From an uncultured Lachnospiraceae bacterium (GTDB lineage Bacteria > Bacillota > Clostridia > Lachnospirales > Lachnospiraceae): DNA of 64,000 bases. The DNA is taken from the NCBI GenBank assembly GCA_934432885.1, contig CAKRYY010000003.1:1-64000 (forward strand), written 5' to 3'. Within the stretch, counting starts at the first letter, position 1, and every line of letters begins with the position of its first letter. The translations under genes and the position numbers were made by a program. The notes under the pieces are model-generated. The model had not been told where the DNA came from, did no database searches, and saw nothing but the letters and a program-made list of their open reading frames with translations. This document shows, in pieces, positions 51,169 through 59,376 of the stretch.

Positions 51169-52173
51169 TTATTTTTCCAAATCCACTGTCTTTAACAGCT
51201 CCTGTATCTCTGGAACCGTAAGCCACTGTGAATTATTGCCTGAGCTGTAAGAGAAGCCCTCCGGCACCTTCTTTCCTGTCGGCTGCGGAATCCTGCTTTT
51301 GCTCCATACCATCTGCGGATATACGATAAAGTGCTTGTCATATTCATAGGTTGTCATGGAATCCTCTACCGTAACCATGATTTCGTGCAGCTTTTCGCCC
51401 TCCCGGATACCGACCTCCGGCATCTCACAGCCCGGCAGCATTGCCTGCGCCAGATCAGTAATCTTGAAGGAAGGAATTTTGGAAATGAAAGTCTCTCCGC
51501 CCTTCGCCTCCTCAAGCGCCTTAATTACAAGCTCAACACCCTGCGTCAGGCTAATCCAGAACCTCGTCATACGGTAGTCGGTAATCGGCAGCTCCTTTCC
51601 GCCATTTTTCAAAATATTATGGAAAAACGGAATAACTGAGCCTCTGCTGCCCGCTACATTGCCATATCTTACGATTGAGAAGCAGATATCCTTTGCGCCC
51701 GCATAAGCGTTTGCCGCAATAAACAGCTTGTCAGATACCAGCTTTGTGCCGCCATATAAATTTACCGGATTAACCGCCTTGTCCGTTGAAAGTGCGACAA
51801 CCTTTTTTACACTGCCGGAATCAAGCGCCGCATCAATTACATTCTGCGCGCCATGAATATTGGTTTTAATCGCCTCGTCAGGGTTGTATTCACAGGCAGG
51901 CACCTGCTTTAACGCTGCCGCATGAATCACATAATCCACGCCCTCAAAAGCGCGCTGCATCCTTGCCTTGTCACGCACATCGCCGATAAAAAAGCGAAGC
52001 TTGTTGTCACGATTCAGCTCCTTAAACTCATTTTGCATAATAAACTGTTTAAATTCATCTCTGGAATATATGATGACTTTTTTAGGATTGTAATGTGTCA
52101 GCACATATTTGGTAAAGCATTTTCCGAAAGAGCCCGTTCCTCCGGTAATCAGTATCGTTTTATCATTTAACAT
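51169..52173 (-). CDS. pseB: UDP-N-acetylglucosamine 4,6-dehydratase (inverting)
   Basis: 334 residues, extended SDR. TGGTGSFGKCF near 10-20 binds NADP+, HAAALKQVPACEYNP near 85-99 and STDKAVNPVNLYGGTK near 129-144 contain the catalytic Asp, Lys and Tyr. The Tyr is present (LYGGTK), unlike Met in the PglF-like protein at 32279, as expected for inverting PseB enzymes. It makes UDP-2-acetamido-2,6-dideoxy-beta-L-arabino-4-hexulose. GGAGG is 7 nt before the ATG and a strong promoter lies just upstream, so this is the first gene of the pse operon. Confidence 0.93.
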   Translation of the reverse strand: MLNDKTILITGGTGSFGKCFTKYVLTHYNPKKVIIYSRDEFKQFIMQNEFKELNRDNKLRFFIGDVRDKARMQRAFEGVDYVIHAAALKQVPACEYNPDEAIKTNIHGAQNVIDAALDSGSVKKVVALSTDKAVNPVNLYGGTKLVSDKLFIAANAYAGAKDICFSIVRYGNVAGSRGSVIPFFHNILKNGGKELPITDYRMTRFWISLTQGVELVIKALEEAKGGETFISKIPSFKITDLAQAMLPGCEMPEVGIREGEKLHEIMVTVEDSMTTYEYDKHFIVYPQMVWSKSRIPQPTGKKVPEGFSYSSGNNSQWLTVPEIQELLKTVDLEK

Positions 52174-52210
52174 TGGTCATCCTCCAATTTCATATTCCAT
52201 AATCGCTTTG

Positions 52211-52239
52211 ATTCTATCACAATACGATGGAATTAGCAA
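52211..52239 (-). promoter_or_regulatory. Sigma-A-type promoter for the pse operon
   Basis: On the minus strand, TTGCTA (52234-52239) is followed by exactly 17 bp and then TAGAAT (52211-52216), with TGA immediately before the -10 giving an extended -10. It lies in the 83-nt gap between the GT2 at 52257 and pseB, with a predicted leader of about 30 nt to the ATG at 52173. It is the clearest promoter in the window. Confidence 0.65.
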
Positions 52240-52256
52240 ATCTATTACAGCTACTT

Positions 52257-53318
52257 TTACCGCCTTCCAAGCTTCCTATACATTGTCAGCGCCTTATAAT
52301 ACAAAAGGAAAAGCACACTCGATCTTAAATGCAGCCGGATGAGCTTTTTCTGCTCCCTGTCATATTCCTGTATAAAATACGGATTTTCCTGAAAGTCTGG
52401 AAACTCCCGCAGGATTCCGCGTTTTAATTTTCTCAGAAATGCAGGTCTCGTATGTGCAACGCCAATTACATACGTAAACAGGGTATTCACATAATACAGC
52501 TTCGAAAATGCAAATTCCAGTTCTTTTTGGTACTTCTCAAAAAATCCGTACTGCCTGCACTGCGCAAGCAGCAGTTCACCCGCCTTCATCCTGTCCTCGC
52601 ATTTTTTTTCACTGATAAAATGCGTTGTCGAAACAGGATCCTGATAATAATAATAAAGCGGCTCCTGTACCTTTTCAAAATGCCTGAAATGAAGCATCCA
52701 GATAGGACCTGCACAGTTATCCTCATAAAAAATACCCTCGGGAAAGCGAAGTCCATACTCGTCAATCACACTTCTCTGGTAAATCTTGATTACCATACTA
52801 CAGGGATTTAAAACCAGCTTTTTATATTTTTCCTCATTTAGGACTCCTGTCTGATCCATTGTATTGGCATTGACAATCTTTCCTATGCAGTCGCTGTGCT
52901 CATTCGTCTGATGCAGATCGCAGCCCACTACATCTGCACCGGTTTCCTTTGCTTTGCGCAAAAGCTTTTCATACATATCCGGCGCCGCCCAGTCGTCCCC
53001 ATCCATAAAGCCAATCCATTCTCCGCGCGCACAGTCTATTCCAAGATTTCTTGCTCCGCCCTGTTTCTTATTATATGGCGTTTTAAGCGCCCGCACCCTT
53101 CCGGGGTATTTTTCTGCATAAGCAGTCAGCAGAATGAAGGTATCATCTGTGGAGCAGTCATCCACCGCCAGAATTTCATACGTCCAGATTTCTCCCGCAG
53201 CCCGCTCCGCAGCGCTTCTTCCCTCCCCGATTGTCTGTCCCAGCAGAGAATCCATGCAGTAATTTAATTTCCCATCCGCCGCCATATTATAAAAAGGCAC
53301 GATGATACTCAGCTTCAT
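52257..53318 (-). CDS. Glycosyltransferase family 2
   Basis: 353 residues. The GT-A domain has IVPFYNM near 5-11, AVDDCSTDDTF near 52-62, GARNLGIDCARGEWIGFMDGDDW near 87 (split here: RNLGIDCARGEW, then the DGDDW metal site) and YEDNCAGP near 199. About 90 helical C-terminal residues follow, without membrane segments. Cytoplasmic repeat-unit assembly is expected. It ends before the pse promoter gap and follows the ABC transporter by 9 nt. An insertion between the first two motifs (about 25-45) is longer than usual. The sugar is unknown. Confidence 0.82.
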   Translation of the reverse strand: MKLSIIVPFYNMAADGKLNYCMDSLLGQTIGEGRSAAERAAGEIWTYEILAVDDCSTDDTFILLTAYAEKYPGRVRALKTPYNKKQGGARNLGIDCARGEWIGFMDGDDWAAPDMYEKLLRKAKETGADVVGCDLHQTNEHSDCIGKIVNANTMDQTGVLNEEKYKKLVLNPCSMVIKIYQRSVIDEYGLRFPEGIFYEDNCAGPIWMLHFRHFEKVQEPLYYYYQDPVSTTHFISEKKCEDRMKAGELLLAQCRQYGFFEKYQKELEFAFSKLYYVNTLFTYVIGVAHTRPAFLRKLKRGILREFPDFQENPYFIQEYDREQKKLIRLHLRSSVLFLLYYKALTMYRKLGRR

Positions 53319-53327
53319 ACGATTTTC

Positions 53328-55061
53328 CTACCGTTCCCTACGGATTTTCCCATCTTCTACACGATATACCATATCGCACTTTTCAATCGTCTGTAATCTA
53401 TGAGCAATGATAACCAGCGTCTTTTTCCCCTGAAACCGGTTAATTGACTCCATAATCGCCGCCTCAGTGTCATTGTCAAGCGCTGATGTCGCTTCATCCA
53501 GGATCAATACCTCGGGGTCATTATAAAGCGCCCTCGCTATTCCGATCCGCTGGCGCTGTCCGCCGGAAAGCCGTATACCTCTTTCGCCAATTCCCGTATG
53601 AATTCCTTCCGGCAGAGTCTTTATAAATTCATCCAGCTGCGCCTCCTTCAGTGCATACCAGAGCTTTTCTTCATCAATCTCTTCCTCCGGGATACCAAAT
53701 GCCACATTCCTCCGAATATCATCATCCAGCAGGAAAATCATCTGCGGTATATAGCCCACATTTTTCAGCCATCCACGGTAATGCTGCATAATATCCGTTC
53801 CATCTGCACAGATTCTGCCCTCCCGTATCTTCAAAAGTCCCAGCAGAATATCTACGATGGTCGTCTTGCCAGAGCCGGAGCCGCCCACAATACCCACAGA
53901 GCTGCCAACCGGAATTGTCATCTGTGCATGGTCGAAAATCAGCCTTTCCGTATTTGGATATGCATAGGTAATATCGCAGAGCGTAATTTCCTTCTGTACT
54001 GGAAGCTTTGGCACCTCCTGCGCATAGGACATATCTATGTTCTGCTCGCTGGTTTCCTCCAGCAGATTATCGCTGACATTCATAAAGAATGGCTCATAAT
54101 AGGCAAGCTGGGTAAGCTGGTTGTTAATCCGGCTCGCAGAAGGCATGAGCCGCACCGCCGCCATTGCAAAAGCAGACAGCGCCGGCATCATTTCCGTCAA
54201 ATCCTTTCCAGCCATGACAATGACCAGCATATAGGCTACCATTCCCGCGATGCAGACTGTTTCGATCAACAGCTTCGGCGCATTGCTGAAAAGATTCAGA
54301 CGCTCCATCGCCGCCACATAATGCTTTCCTCGCTCGGAATACTCTCTGATAAAATAATTTTCCCTGCCGATAATTTTGATTTCCTTCATTCCACCAACCG
54401 TCTGGGAAAGCCACTGATAAATCAGGCTGGCATAATCCTGATTTTCCTTTCCGGTACGGTGCATAATCGGCTTGATAACCTCCTTGATGACAACGAGGGT
54501 TACCACCAGAAGACCTGCGATAACCAGCGTCATTTTGAAATCCACCATCAAAAGCGCTACCGCAAGCATGAAAAATACGATACATTCGGACACAATCTGT
54601 AAGAGCGACAGAATAAGCAGGTATGCGTTGACAACATCCGCAGCAATGATTCTCTGAATCGTCGATGTCTCTATATTGAGATAAAATTCATAATCCCGCT
54701 TTACAAAGCTGCGAAGCATCTTTTCCTGCGTTTCAAACTGATTCTTATATACAAAACGGTACATCATCTTCTGCTGCAAAAACAAAAACAGATTTTTCAG
54801 CACAAACGCAAGCACCATCGACGCCATGACAAATACGGTAAACTGTCTCGCGCTCTGCATGTGCAGCGCATTGTAAACTGCCGCCATCCATTTATTTTCC
54901 GTTACCGCGCCCGGGCTTAAAACAAGCGTCATAACAGGAATAATCAAAGAAATGCTGGCTGTTTCCAGAAATGCCCCAAACACCATCATTACCAGAAGCA
55001 GCCCCATTGTGCGCTTCTGCTTTTTATTCATGATTACATTCAGCTTTTTCAGAATTTTCAT
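53328..55061 (-). CDS. PglK-like ABC half-transporter (lipid-linked glycan flippase)
   Basis: 577 residues, a paralogue of 14981-16732 with the same opening (KKLNV.MNKKQKR, then a GAFLETASISLIIP helix). The ATPase domain has Walker A GGSGSGKTT near 385, signature LSGGQRQRIG near 487 and Walker B VLILDEATSALD. PglK-type transporters flip undecaprenyl-PP glycans. With a different priming enzyme and EpsG-type polymerase in the same half of the locus, this copy probably serves the EPS-like glycan. TAATG overlap couples it to the upstream GT52-like gene. Confidence 0.85.
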   Translation of the reverse strand: MKILKKLNVIMNKKQKRTMGLLLVMMVFGAFLETASISLIIPVMTLVLSPGAVTENKWMAAVYNALHMQSARQFTVFVMASMVLAFVLKNLFLFLQQKMMYRFVYKNQFETQEKMLRSFVKRDYEFYLNIETSTIQRIIAADVVNAYLLILSLLQIVSECIVFFMLAVALLMVDFKMTLVIAGLLVVTLVVIKEVIKPIMHRTGKENQDYASLIYQWLSQTVGGMKEIKIIGRENYFIREYSERGKHYVAAMERLNLFSNAPKLLIETVCIAGMVAYMLVIVMAGKDLTEMMPALSAFAMAAVRLMPSASRINNQLTQLAYYEPFFMNVSDNLLEETSEQNIDMSYAQEVPKLPVQKEITLCDITYAYPNTERLIFDHAQMTIPVGSSVGIVGGSGSGKTTIVDILLGLLKIREGRICADGTDIMQHYRGWLKNVGYIPQMIFLLDDDIRRNVAFGIPEEEIDEEKLWYALKEAQLDEFIKTLPEGIHTGIGERGIRLSGGQRQRIGIARALYNDPEVLILDEATSALDNDTEAAIMESINRFQGKKTLVIIAHRLQTIEKCDMVYRVEDGKIRRER

Positions 55062-56128
55062 TATACCGTTCTCCAGTTATGCTTCGACGGATCCTCGTAC
55101 TTGTCCCAAAAGCTCTCGCCAAGATTGATTTTTTCATCTGCAAACGTAAGGGTATCTAACGCCGTCGTAATAATAGAAATAATCTTCTTAAAATGGATTC
55201 CTTCTGCAAAGTTTAAAATCTCTACAGGGAACTTTCCCTTCAGCACTGTGCAGTCCGGGCAGAGCGCCTCATAATCGATCAAATCTCTCGGGTGCGGTTT
55301 GATTACGACATGCGCTCCCTGACAGTAATCCTTTATAATGTCAAGGCAGACCTGCTTCCTTGCAGCCTCATCCTGAGGATGCGGCTGTGTCAGGAACAGA
55401 ACGCAGCCGTTTTCCGCCTCTTCCTTAAGCTTTTGAAACAAAGCGTCTGCATCCGCTATAAAAATGCGAAGAAGCATTTTTTTCTGCTCACTGGAAAGTC
55501 CCTGTTCAAGCAGCCGTCTGGGTGCTTCTATATAATTTGGCATCGTCCGCCGAAGGCATGAAAAGTCATTGACCTCCATATCCATACAGTATTTGCTGAA
55601 GCCATTCTGAATAAAAATCAGGTTCAGCTTTGCCAAATACGCTTTCAGCTTAAAATGTCCCTGATTATCATAAAAAGCGCTGTCCTGATATTTCAGGGTA
55701 TCCAGTCCATCCTCAAGCGCATGATAATATATGTGCTTATAGTTCAGATAATAACCGATAGGATCGCTGTCACAATAAACGTTGACTTCGCGGTATTGAG
55801 AAAAATCAATTAAAATATAGCTTTCCAACAGACGCGGAAACTTTTTTGTGTAAAGAATTCTATTGTAAAAATGCCGCAGCAGATTGCCGCTGCTTTCCTT
55901 ATATTTTGCAAGCTCCGGAAAGAAAGTATCCTTTTTTTCATCCAATATCCAGACCCTGGCAAACAGCCCGCTTTCCTCCAATCGTTCCTTCAGGCCTGTA
56001 AAATCTGTAGAAATTGTACTTAAGGCAATCTCCGCTTTCCCCTGCTGCTCTGCAGGCATCTGAAATTCCTTCAGAATTGTCACATACACGTTATAAAATG
56101 TATGGCAGACATATATCCGTTCCTTCAT
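55061..56128 (-). CDS. GT52-like sialyl/nonulosonate transferase
   Basis: 355 residues from the ATG at 56128 (GAGGAG about 10 nt upstream, ATGA overlap); the longer frame to 56278 has a non-homologous leader. It carries the hallmarks of bacterial sialyltransferases: the acidic-Gly motif EDG at 139-141 in YYHALEDGLDTL, the HP motif at 279-280 in IKPHPRD, and a Ser/Thr-rich SIITT stretch near 318-322. The start HTFYNVYVTI also fits GT52 proteins. Such enzymes use CMP-nonulosonic acids, so it is the best candidate to transfer CMP-pseudaminic acid made by the downstream pse operon. The acceptor is unknown. Confidence 0.75.
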   Translation of the reverse strand: MKERIYVCHTFYNVYVTILKEFQMPAEQQGKAEIALSTISTDFTGLKERLEESGLFARVWILDEKKDTFFPELAKYKESSGNLLRHFYNRILYTKKFPRLLESYILIDFSQYREVNVYCDSDPIGYYLNYKHIYYHALEDGLDTLKYQDSAFYDNQGHFKLKAYLAKLNLIFIQNGFSKYCMDMEVNDFSCLRRTMPNYIEAPRRLLEQGLSSEQKKMLLRIFIADADALFQKLKEEAENGCVLFLTQPHPQDEAARKQVCLDIIKDYCQGAHVVIKPHPRDLIDYEALCPDCTVLKGKFPVEILNFAEGIHFKKIISIITTALDTLTFADEKINLGESFWDKYEDPSKHNWRTV

Positions 56129-57312
56129 GCTCTTTCTCTCCTCGTATAAGCATACCCTTTTCGTGGAGAAATGACAAGCGCCGGACTGAGCGGTCCCTCC
56201 GGCTGCAAAATCCTTTTTCCCTCCAAAAGCCCCTGTGCAAATGTAAGCAGGCTTTCCGCCGCATGTCTGGGATTCCACAGGCTTATAATCGTATCGTAAG
56301 CATTTTTTCCAAGCTTCCTTCTAAACTGTCTATCCTGCGCCAGCGCTACACCGTACTGCAAAAATTCCTCCAAATCCCCATCCCTGTAAACCATGCCGTT
56401 TTCTTCATGTCGGAGCAGAAATGGAACTGCGCCAATCTTGGCATCCGCAATCACAGCACAGCCGCTGTTCATTGCTTCATTGATAACAGCTCCCCAGCCT
56501 TCCAGATAATTGCTCGTCATCAGAAAAATATCCGCCATTTCCATATAAGAACGAATCCGCTCCGGCTTTTGATACCCGGCAAACGTTACCTGCGAATCCA
56601 GCATAAGCTCTCTGCACTGCGCTTTCAGCGCATCCTCCAGCTCTCCTCCGCCTGCCATCAGCAGATGAAAGGGAATCTCCATCTCTCTCAGACGCTGCGC
56701 CAAAAGCAGCGCATACTCAGGATGCTTCAGCGGCAGGAAACGTCCGGCAAACAGGATACGCACCGGTTCCCCCTCCGCCGTCTTCTGTGCAAAAAGCTGT
56801 GGCGGCTCATAGCTCTTTTCTTCCGTAAAATATCCCCACTTATACATCTTTTCCGGATATGCGTGCACAATATGAAAATCCGAGGCTACATAAGCGCCGG
56901 AGCACAGCAGATAAACCTCCTGATTCCGGTATCTGGTATGGTCGTGATACTTCTTTAAAAGTCCTCTGGGAGAGACGGCCTTCCACTGTCCCTCACGGTA
57001 AAGCCTCTCACTGTAACGGATTACTGGTTTTCCCGACAGAAGCCTTTCCTGAATATAGCTCTCATCCTCTACGCCTCCAAAAATGACAATATCGCTTTCC
57101 ATAACAAGCCTTCTGCAAAGCTCCGGCTCCTCATACCAACATTTCACATAGGGCAGCGCGGAAAGCTGCGCACCCCAGCCCATGGCAATCCGCTCCTGCG
57201 CCATCCTTTCTGTCTGTATGAAATGGTACTGTGAACCAAGCCTTTCATATAGAACCGTAGATACAGGAATCTGATGATGATTGATATAATTAGATACAAA
57301 GGTTAATTTCAT
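56125..57312 (-). CDS. Glycosyltransferase family 4
   Basis: 395 residues from the ATG at 57312, with GGAG 8 nt upstream; the frame is open to 57381 but the leader is not homologous. The N-terminus KLTFVSNYINHHQIP near 2-16 and RYSERLYREGQW near 102-113 are found in a GT4 subgroup of capsule loci. The donor domain shows FAGRFLPLKHPEYAL near 190 and TSNYLEGWGAVINEAMNSG near 271-289 with the EX7E signature. It overlaps the preceding GT4 gene by 23 nt and the following GT52 gene by 4 nt. It probably adds the residue that later accepts the nonulosonic acid. Confidence 0.82.
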   Translation of the reverse strand: MKLTFVSNYINHHQIPVSTVLYERLGSQYHFIQTERMAQERIAMGWGAQLSALPYVKCWYEEPELCRRLVMESDIVIFGGVEDESYIQERLLSGKPVIRYSERLYREGQWKAVSPRGLLKKYHDHTRYRNQEVYLLCSGAYVASDFHIVHAYPEKMYKWGYFTEEKSYEPPQLFAQKTAEGEPVRILFAGRFLPLKHPEYALLLAQRLREMEIPFHLLMAGGGELEDALKAQCRELMLDSQVTFAGYQKPERIRSYMEMADIFLMTSNYLEGWGAVINEAMNSGCAVIADAKIGAVPFLLRHEENGMVYRDGDLEEFLQYGVALAQDRQFRRKLGKNAYDTIISLWNPRHAAESLLTFAQGLLEGKRILQPEGPLSPALVISPRKGYAYTRRERA

Positions 57313-58573
57313 GGTAAATCTCCAACAAGCGCCTGCTGTTTTTCTCACCATCGTGTGTTTCAAGCGCATGCGCTCTTGCACGCTCTCCCATTTTTACTGC
57401 TTTAAGGTATCCCTGCGGGGAAAATACTCTGCATATACACTCTGCAAGCGCATGAATATCATCTGCCTTATAAAGCAGCCCTTCTTCTTCATTTTTCAGC
57501 ATATTATGGACGCCGCCCACATCGGAGCTTATCACCGGCATGCCAAGCAGCATCGCCTCTCCTACAGAATTGGGAGAATTTTCAATCGCCGACGGAGAAA
57601 GGAATACCTGGCTTTTTAAATACTGCCCAAGCATCTCTTCCGTATTCAGCCTGCCCAGAAAAGTCACCTTATCTTCAAGCTGGTTTTGGTGCAGCAGCTC
57701 CCGCAGATATTTTCCATAATTGGAAATCTTAAGCTTTTCCTTCAGCGTAGTATACGCCGTAATCTTATCCCCTGCTACATATACATGCGCCTCTTTATAT
57801 TTTGAGAGCACCTCTGGAAGCGCCTGCAAAAGATAATGAAGCCCCTTAATCGGATAATTTCCCTGACTTACAAAAATGCTGTAGGGCTCACAGGCTTCCC
57901 CCAACCACCTCGGTCCATAAAAAGGAGCCCGCAGCGTTTCATTCATAAAATGGTAGCTTGCCGCCGGATTTATCAGCTCTGTAAAATAGCGGTCCCAATC
58001 TGTTCTTCCGGTTACATGGCAGACTCCCCTCAGCGCCTCTTTTTCATATTCACCACGCATGCGGTATTTTTTCTGCTGCATAATCAGATTATCTCGTTTT
58101 AAAAAATCCCGCAGCAGAGTCCGCCTACAGATACGCTGCGGCAAATCTGCCATATATGCGTCTGCATACGCAAAGCAGAGTCCCTGAATTCCTATCAGCG
58201 TCCGCTGCGGCTTTGAAAAAGCCCTTGTCATAGCCAGCGTATGCGGATATTCCGTTCCAAAGCAATGTACAATATCCGGTTTAAAATCCTCTGTAATATA
58301 TTTAAGCCTCTCTTCCAGAGCCGTATCATACCGTTCAGGATGTATCGTATCCTCTACAAACCCATAATAGGAAATGCCTGCCGCCTCTCCCTGCAAAGCC
58401 TTCTGCGCAGGGAAACAGACCCCAAGTGTTACCCTTTCCTCTTGCTCTGCCAAAGACTCCTTACAAATCCACTTTGCCAGTCCCGACAGCCAGCCCTCTT
58501 TGTTGCTGGCAGGCAGTCCAAGACTGTCGGCAATTACCGGAAGCATGATATTACACAGCCACAGTACCCTCAT
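57290..58573 (-). CDS. Glycosyltransferase family 4
   Basis: 427 residues from the ATG at 58573 (AGGAG 7 nt upstream; ATGA overlap with the GT2 stop). GT-B fold with VLWLCNIMLP near 3-12, DIVHCFGTEYPH near 97-108 and VSQGNYPIKGLHYLLQ near 235-250. LSPSAIENSPNSVGEAMLLG near 322-341 holds the donor-site Glu pair, and SSDVGGVHNML follows. Longer than average GT4 proteins because of an insertion at about 130-200. Cytoplasmic assembly of the repeat unit is expected. The sugar is unknown. Confidence 0.82.
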   Translation of the reverse strand: MRVLWLCNIMLPVIADSLGLPASNKEGWLSGLAKWICKESLAEQEERVTLGVCFPAQKALQGEAAGISYYGFVEDTIHPERYDTALEERLKYITEDFKPDIVHCFGTEYPHTLAMTRAFSKPQRTLIGIQGLCFAYADAYMADLPQRICRRTLLRDFLKRDNLIMQQKKYRMRGEYEKEALRGVCHVTGRTDWDRYFTELINPAASYHFMNETLRAPFYGPRWLGEACEPYSIFVSQGNYPIKGLHYLLQALPEVLSKYKEAHVYVAGDKITAYTTLKEKLKISNYGKYLRELLHQNQLEDKVTFLGRLNTEEMLGQYLKSQVFLSPSAIENSPNSVGEAMLLGMPVISSDVGGVHNMLKNEEEGLLYKADDIHALAECICRVFSPQGYLKAVKMGERARAHALETHDGEKNSRRLLEIYHEINLCI

Positions 58574-59373
58574 GTCCTTCTCCTGTAAATCCACTTTTTC
58601 AGTGCATTATAGTATTCAGAAAAATGCTCATTTTCAGAAAGCTTTGTCCGCAGAGGCGCCAGCGTAAGCGCAAGAAGCAGCCGATAATAAAAAAGCTGTC
58701 CCTTTGAAAAATAGCACGCCGTAATCTCTGCATGCTCTTTTGCTGAGCGTTCTCTGTTTTCTTTCGTTTCCGAAAATCCTCCGCCCTCATAAGATGCTAC
58801 TGTAAACTGCATAAAAACTGGGCGAACCCCTTCTTTAAAGTAGCTTCCAAGAAACTGTTCATAATCTGCGCGGACACGGTATTTTATCTGATAAGGGCGC
58901 TTTCTCATTAACTCCCGCGCATAAAAGCAGGCCTGATGACACGGAACATTACGATAGCAGGCAAAAGCATTGATATGAGGATTGGAGGAAACCTCTGCAT
59001 GGGTAATACGATTATAAATATTTCCATAATAAATTGCCGACGATGCGCTATCCGTCGTAATCCATGCGTTTACCTTTTCTAATACCCGTTCATCATACAG
59101 ATAGTCCCCGCAGTTTAAAAACAGCAGATAATCGCCCTCTGCCAGAAGAATCGCCTGATTCATGGCGTCATAAATGCCCTTATCCTTCTGCCGTACGACC
59201 CTTATTGCATCCTCCTGCGGAAGCGCTTCTATGGAGCCATCCGTTGACATTCCATCCTTTACAAGGATTTCAAATCCGGTATAGCTCTGCCGCAGCACGC
59301 TCTCTATCGTTTTGTGCAGCTTTTCTCCTGCATTCAGACAGACCACGATAATACTGAATTTTATCTGTTTCAT
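58570..59373 (-). CDS. Glycosyltransferase family 2, WcaA-like
   Basis: 267 residues with a GT-A fold: IIVVCLNAGEKLHKTI near 8-23, VKDGMSTDGS near 38-47, RQKDKGIYDAMNQA near 61-74 and LFLNCGDYLYD near 84-94, the last being the metal-site region where the canonical DDD is CGD. This KDxGIYDAMN wording is typical of WcaA/GalNAc- or glucosyl-type transferases in colanic acid and capsule loci. No membrane segments. It lies after the EpsG-like gene (3-nt gap). The donor is not predictable. Confidence 0.85.
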   Translation of the reverse strand: MKQIKFSIIVVCLNAGEKLHKTIESVLRQSYTGFEILVKDGMSTDGSIEALPQEDAIRVVRQKDKGIYDAMNQAILLAEGDYLLFLNCGDYLYDERVLEKVNAWITTDSASSAIYYGNIYNRITHAEVSSNPHINAFACYRNVPCHQACFYARELMRKRPYQIKYRVRADYEQFLGSYFKEGVRPVFMQFTVASYEGGGFSETKENRERSAKEHAEITACYFSKGQLFYYRLLLALTLAPLRTKLSENEHFSEYYNALKKWIYRRRT

Positions 59374-59376
59374 CTA

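Noticed and set aside
53598-54602. Plus-strand open frame of about 334 codons
   Set aside because: It is antisense to the ABC transporter ATPase and permease, and its His/Arg-rich translation has no domain pattern.
56014-56958. Plus-strand open frame of about 314 codons
   Set aside because: It overlaps the GT4 and GT52-like genes in antisense and has no ribosome site or motif.
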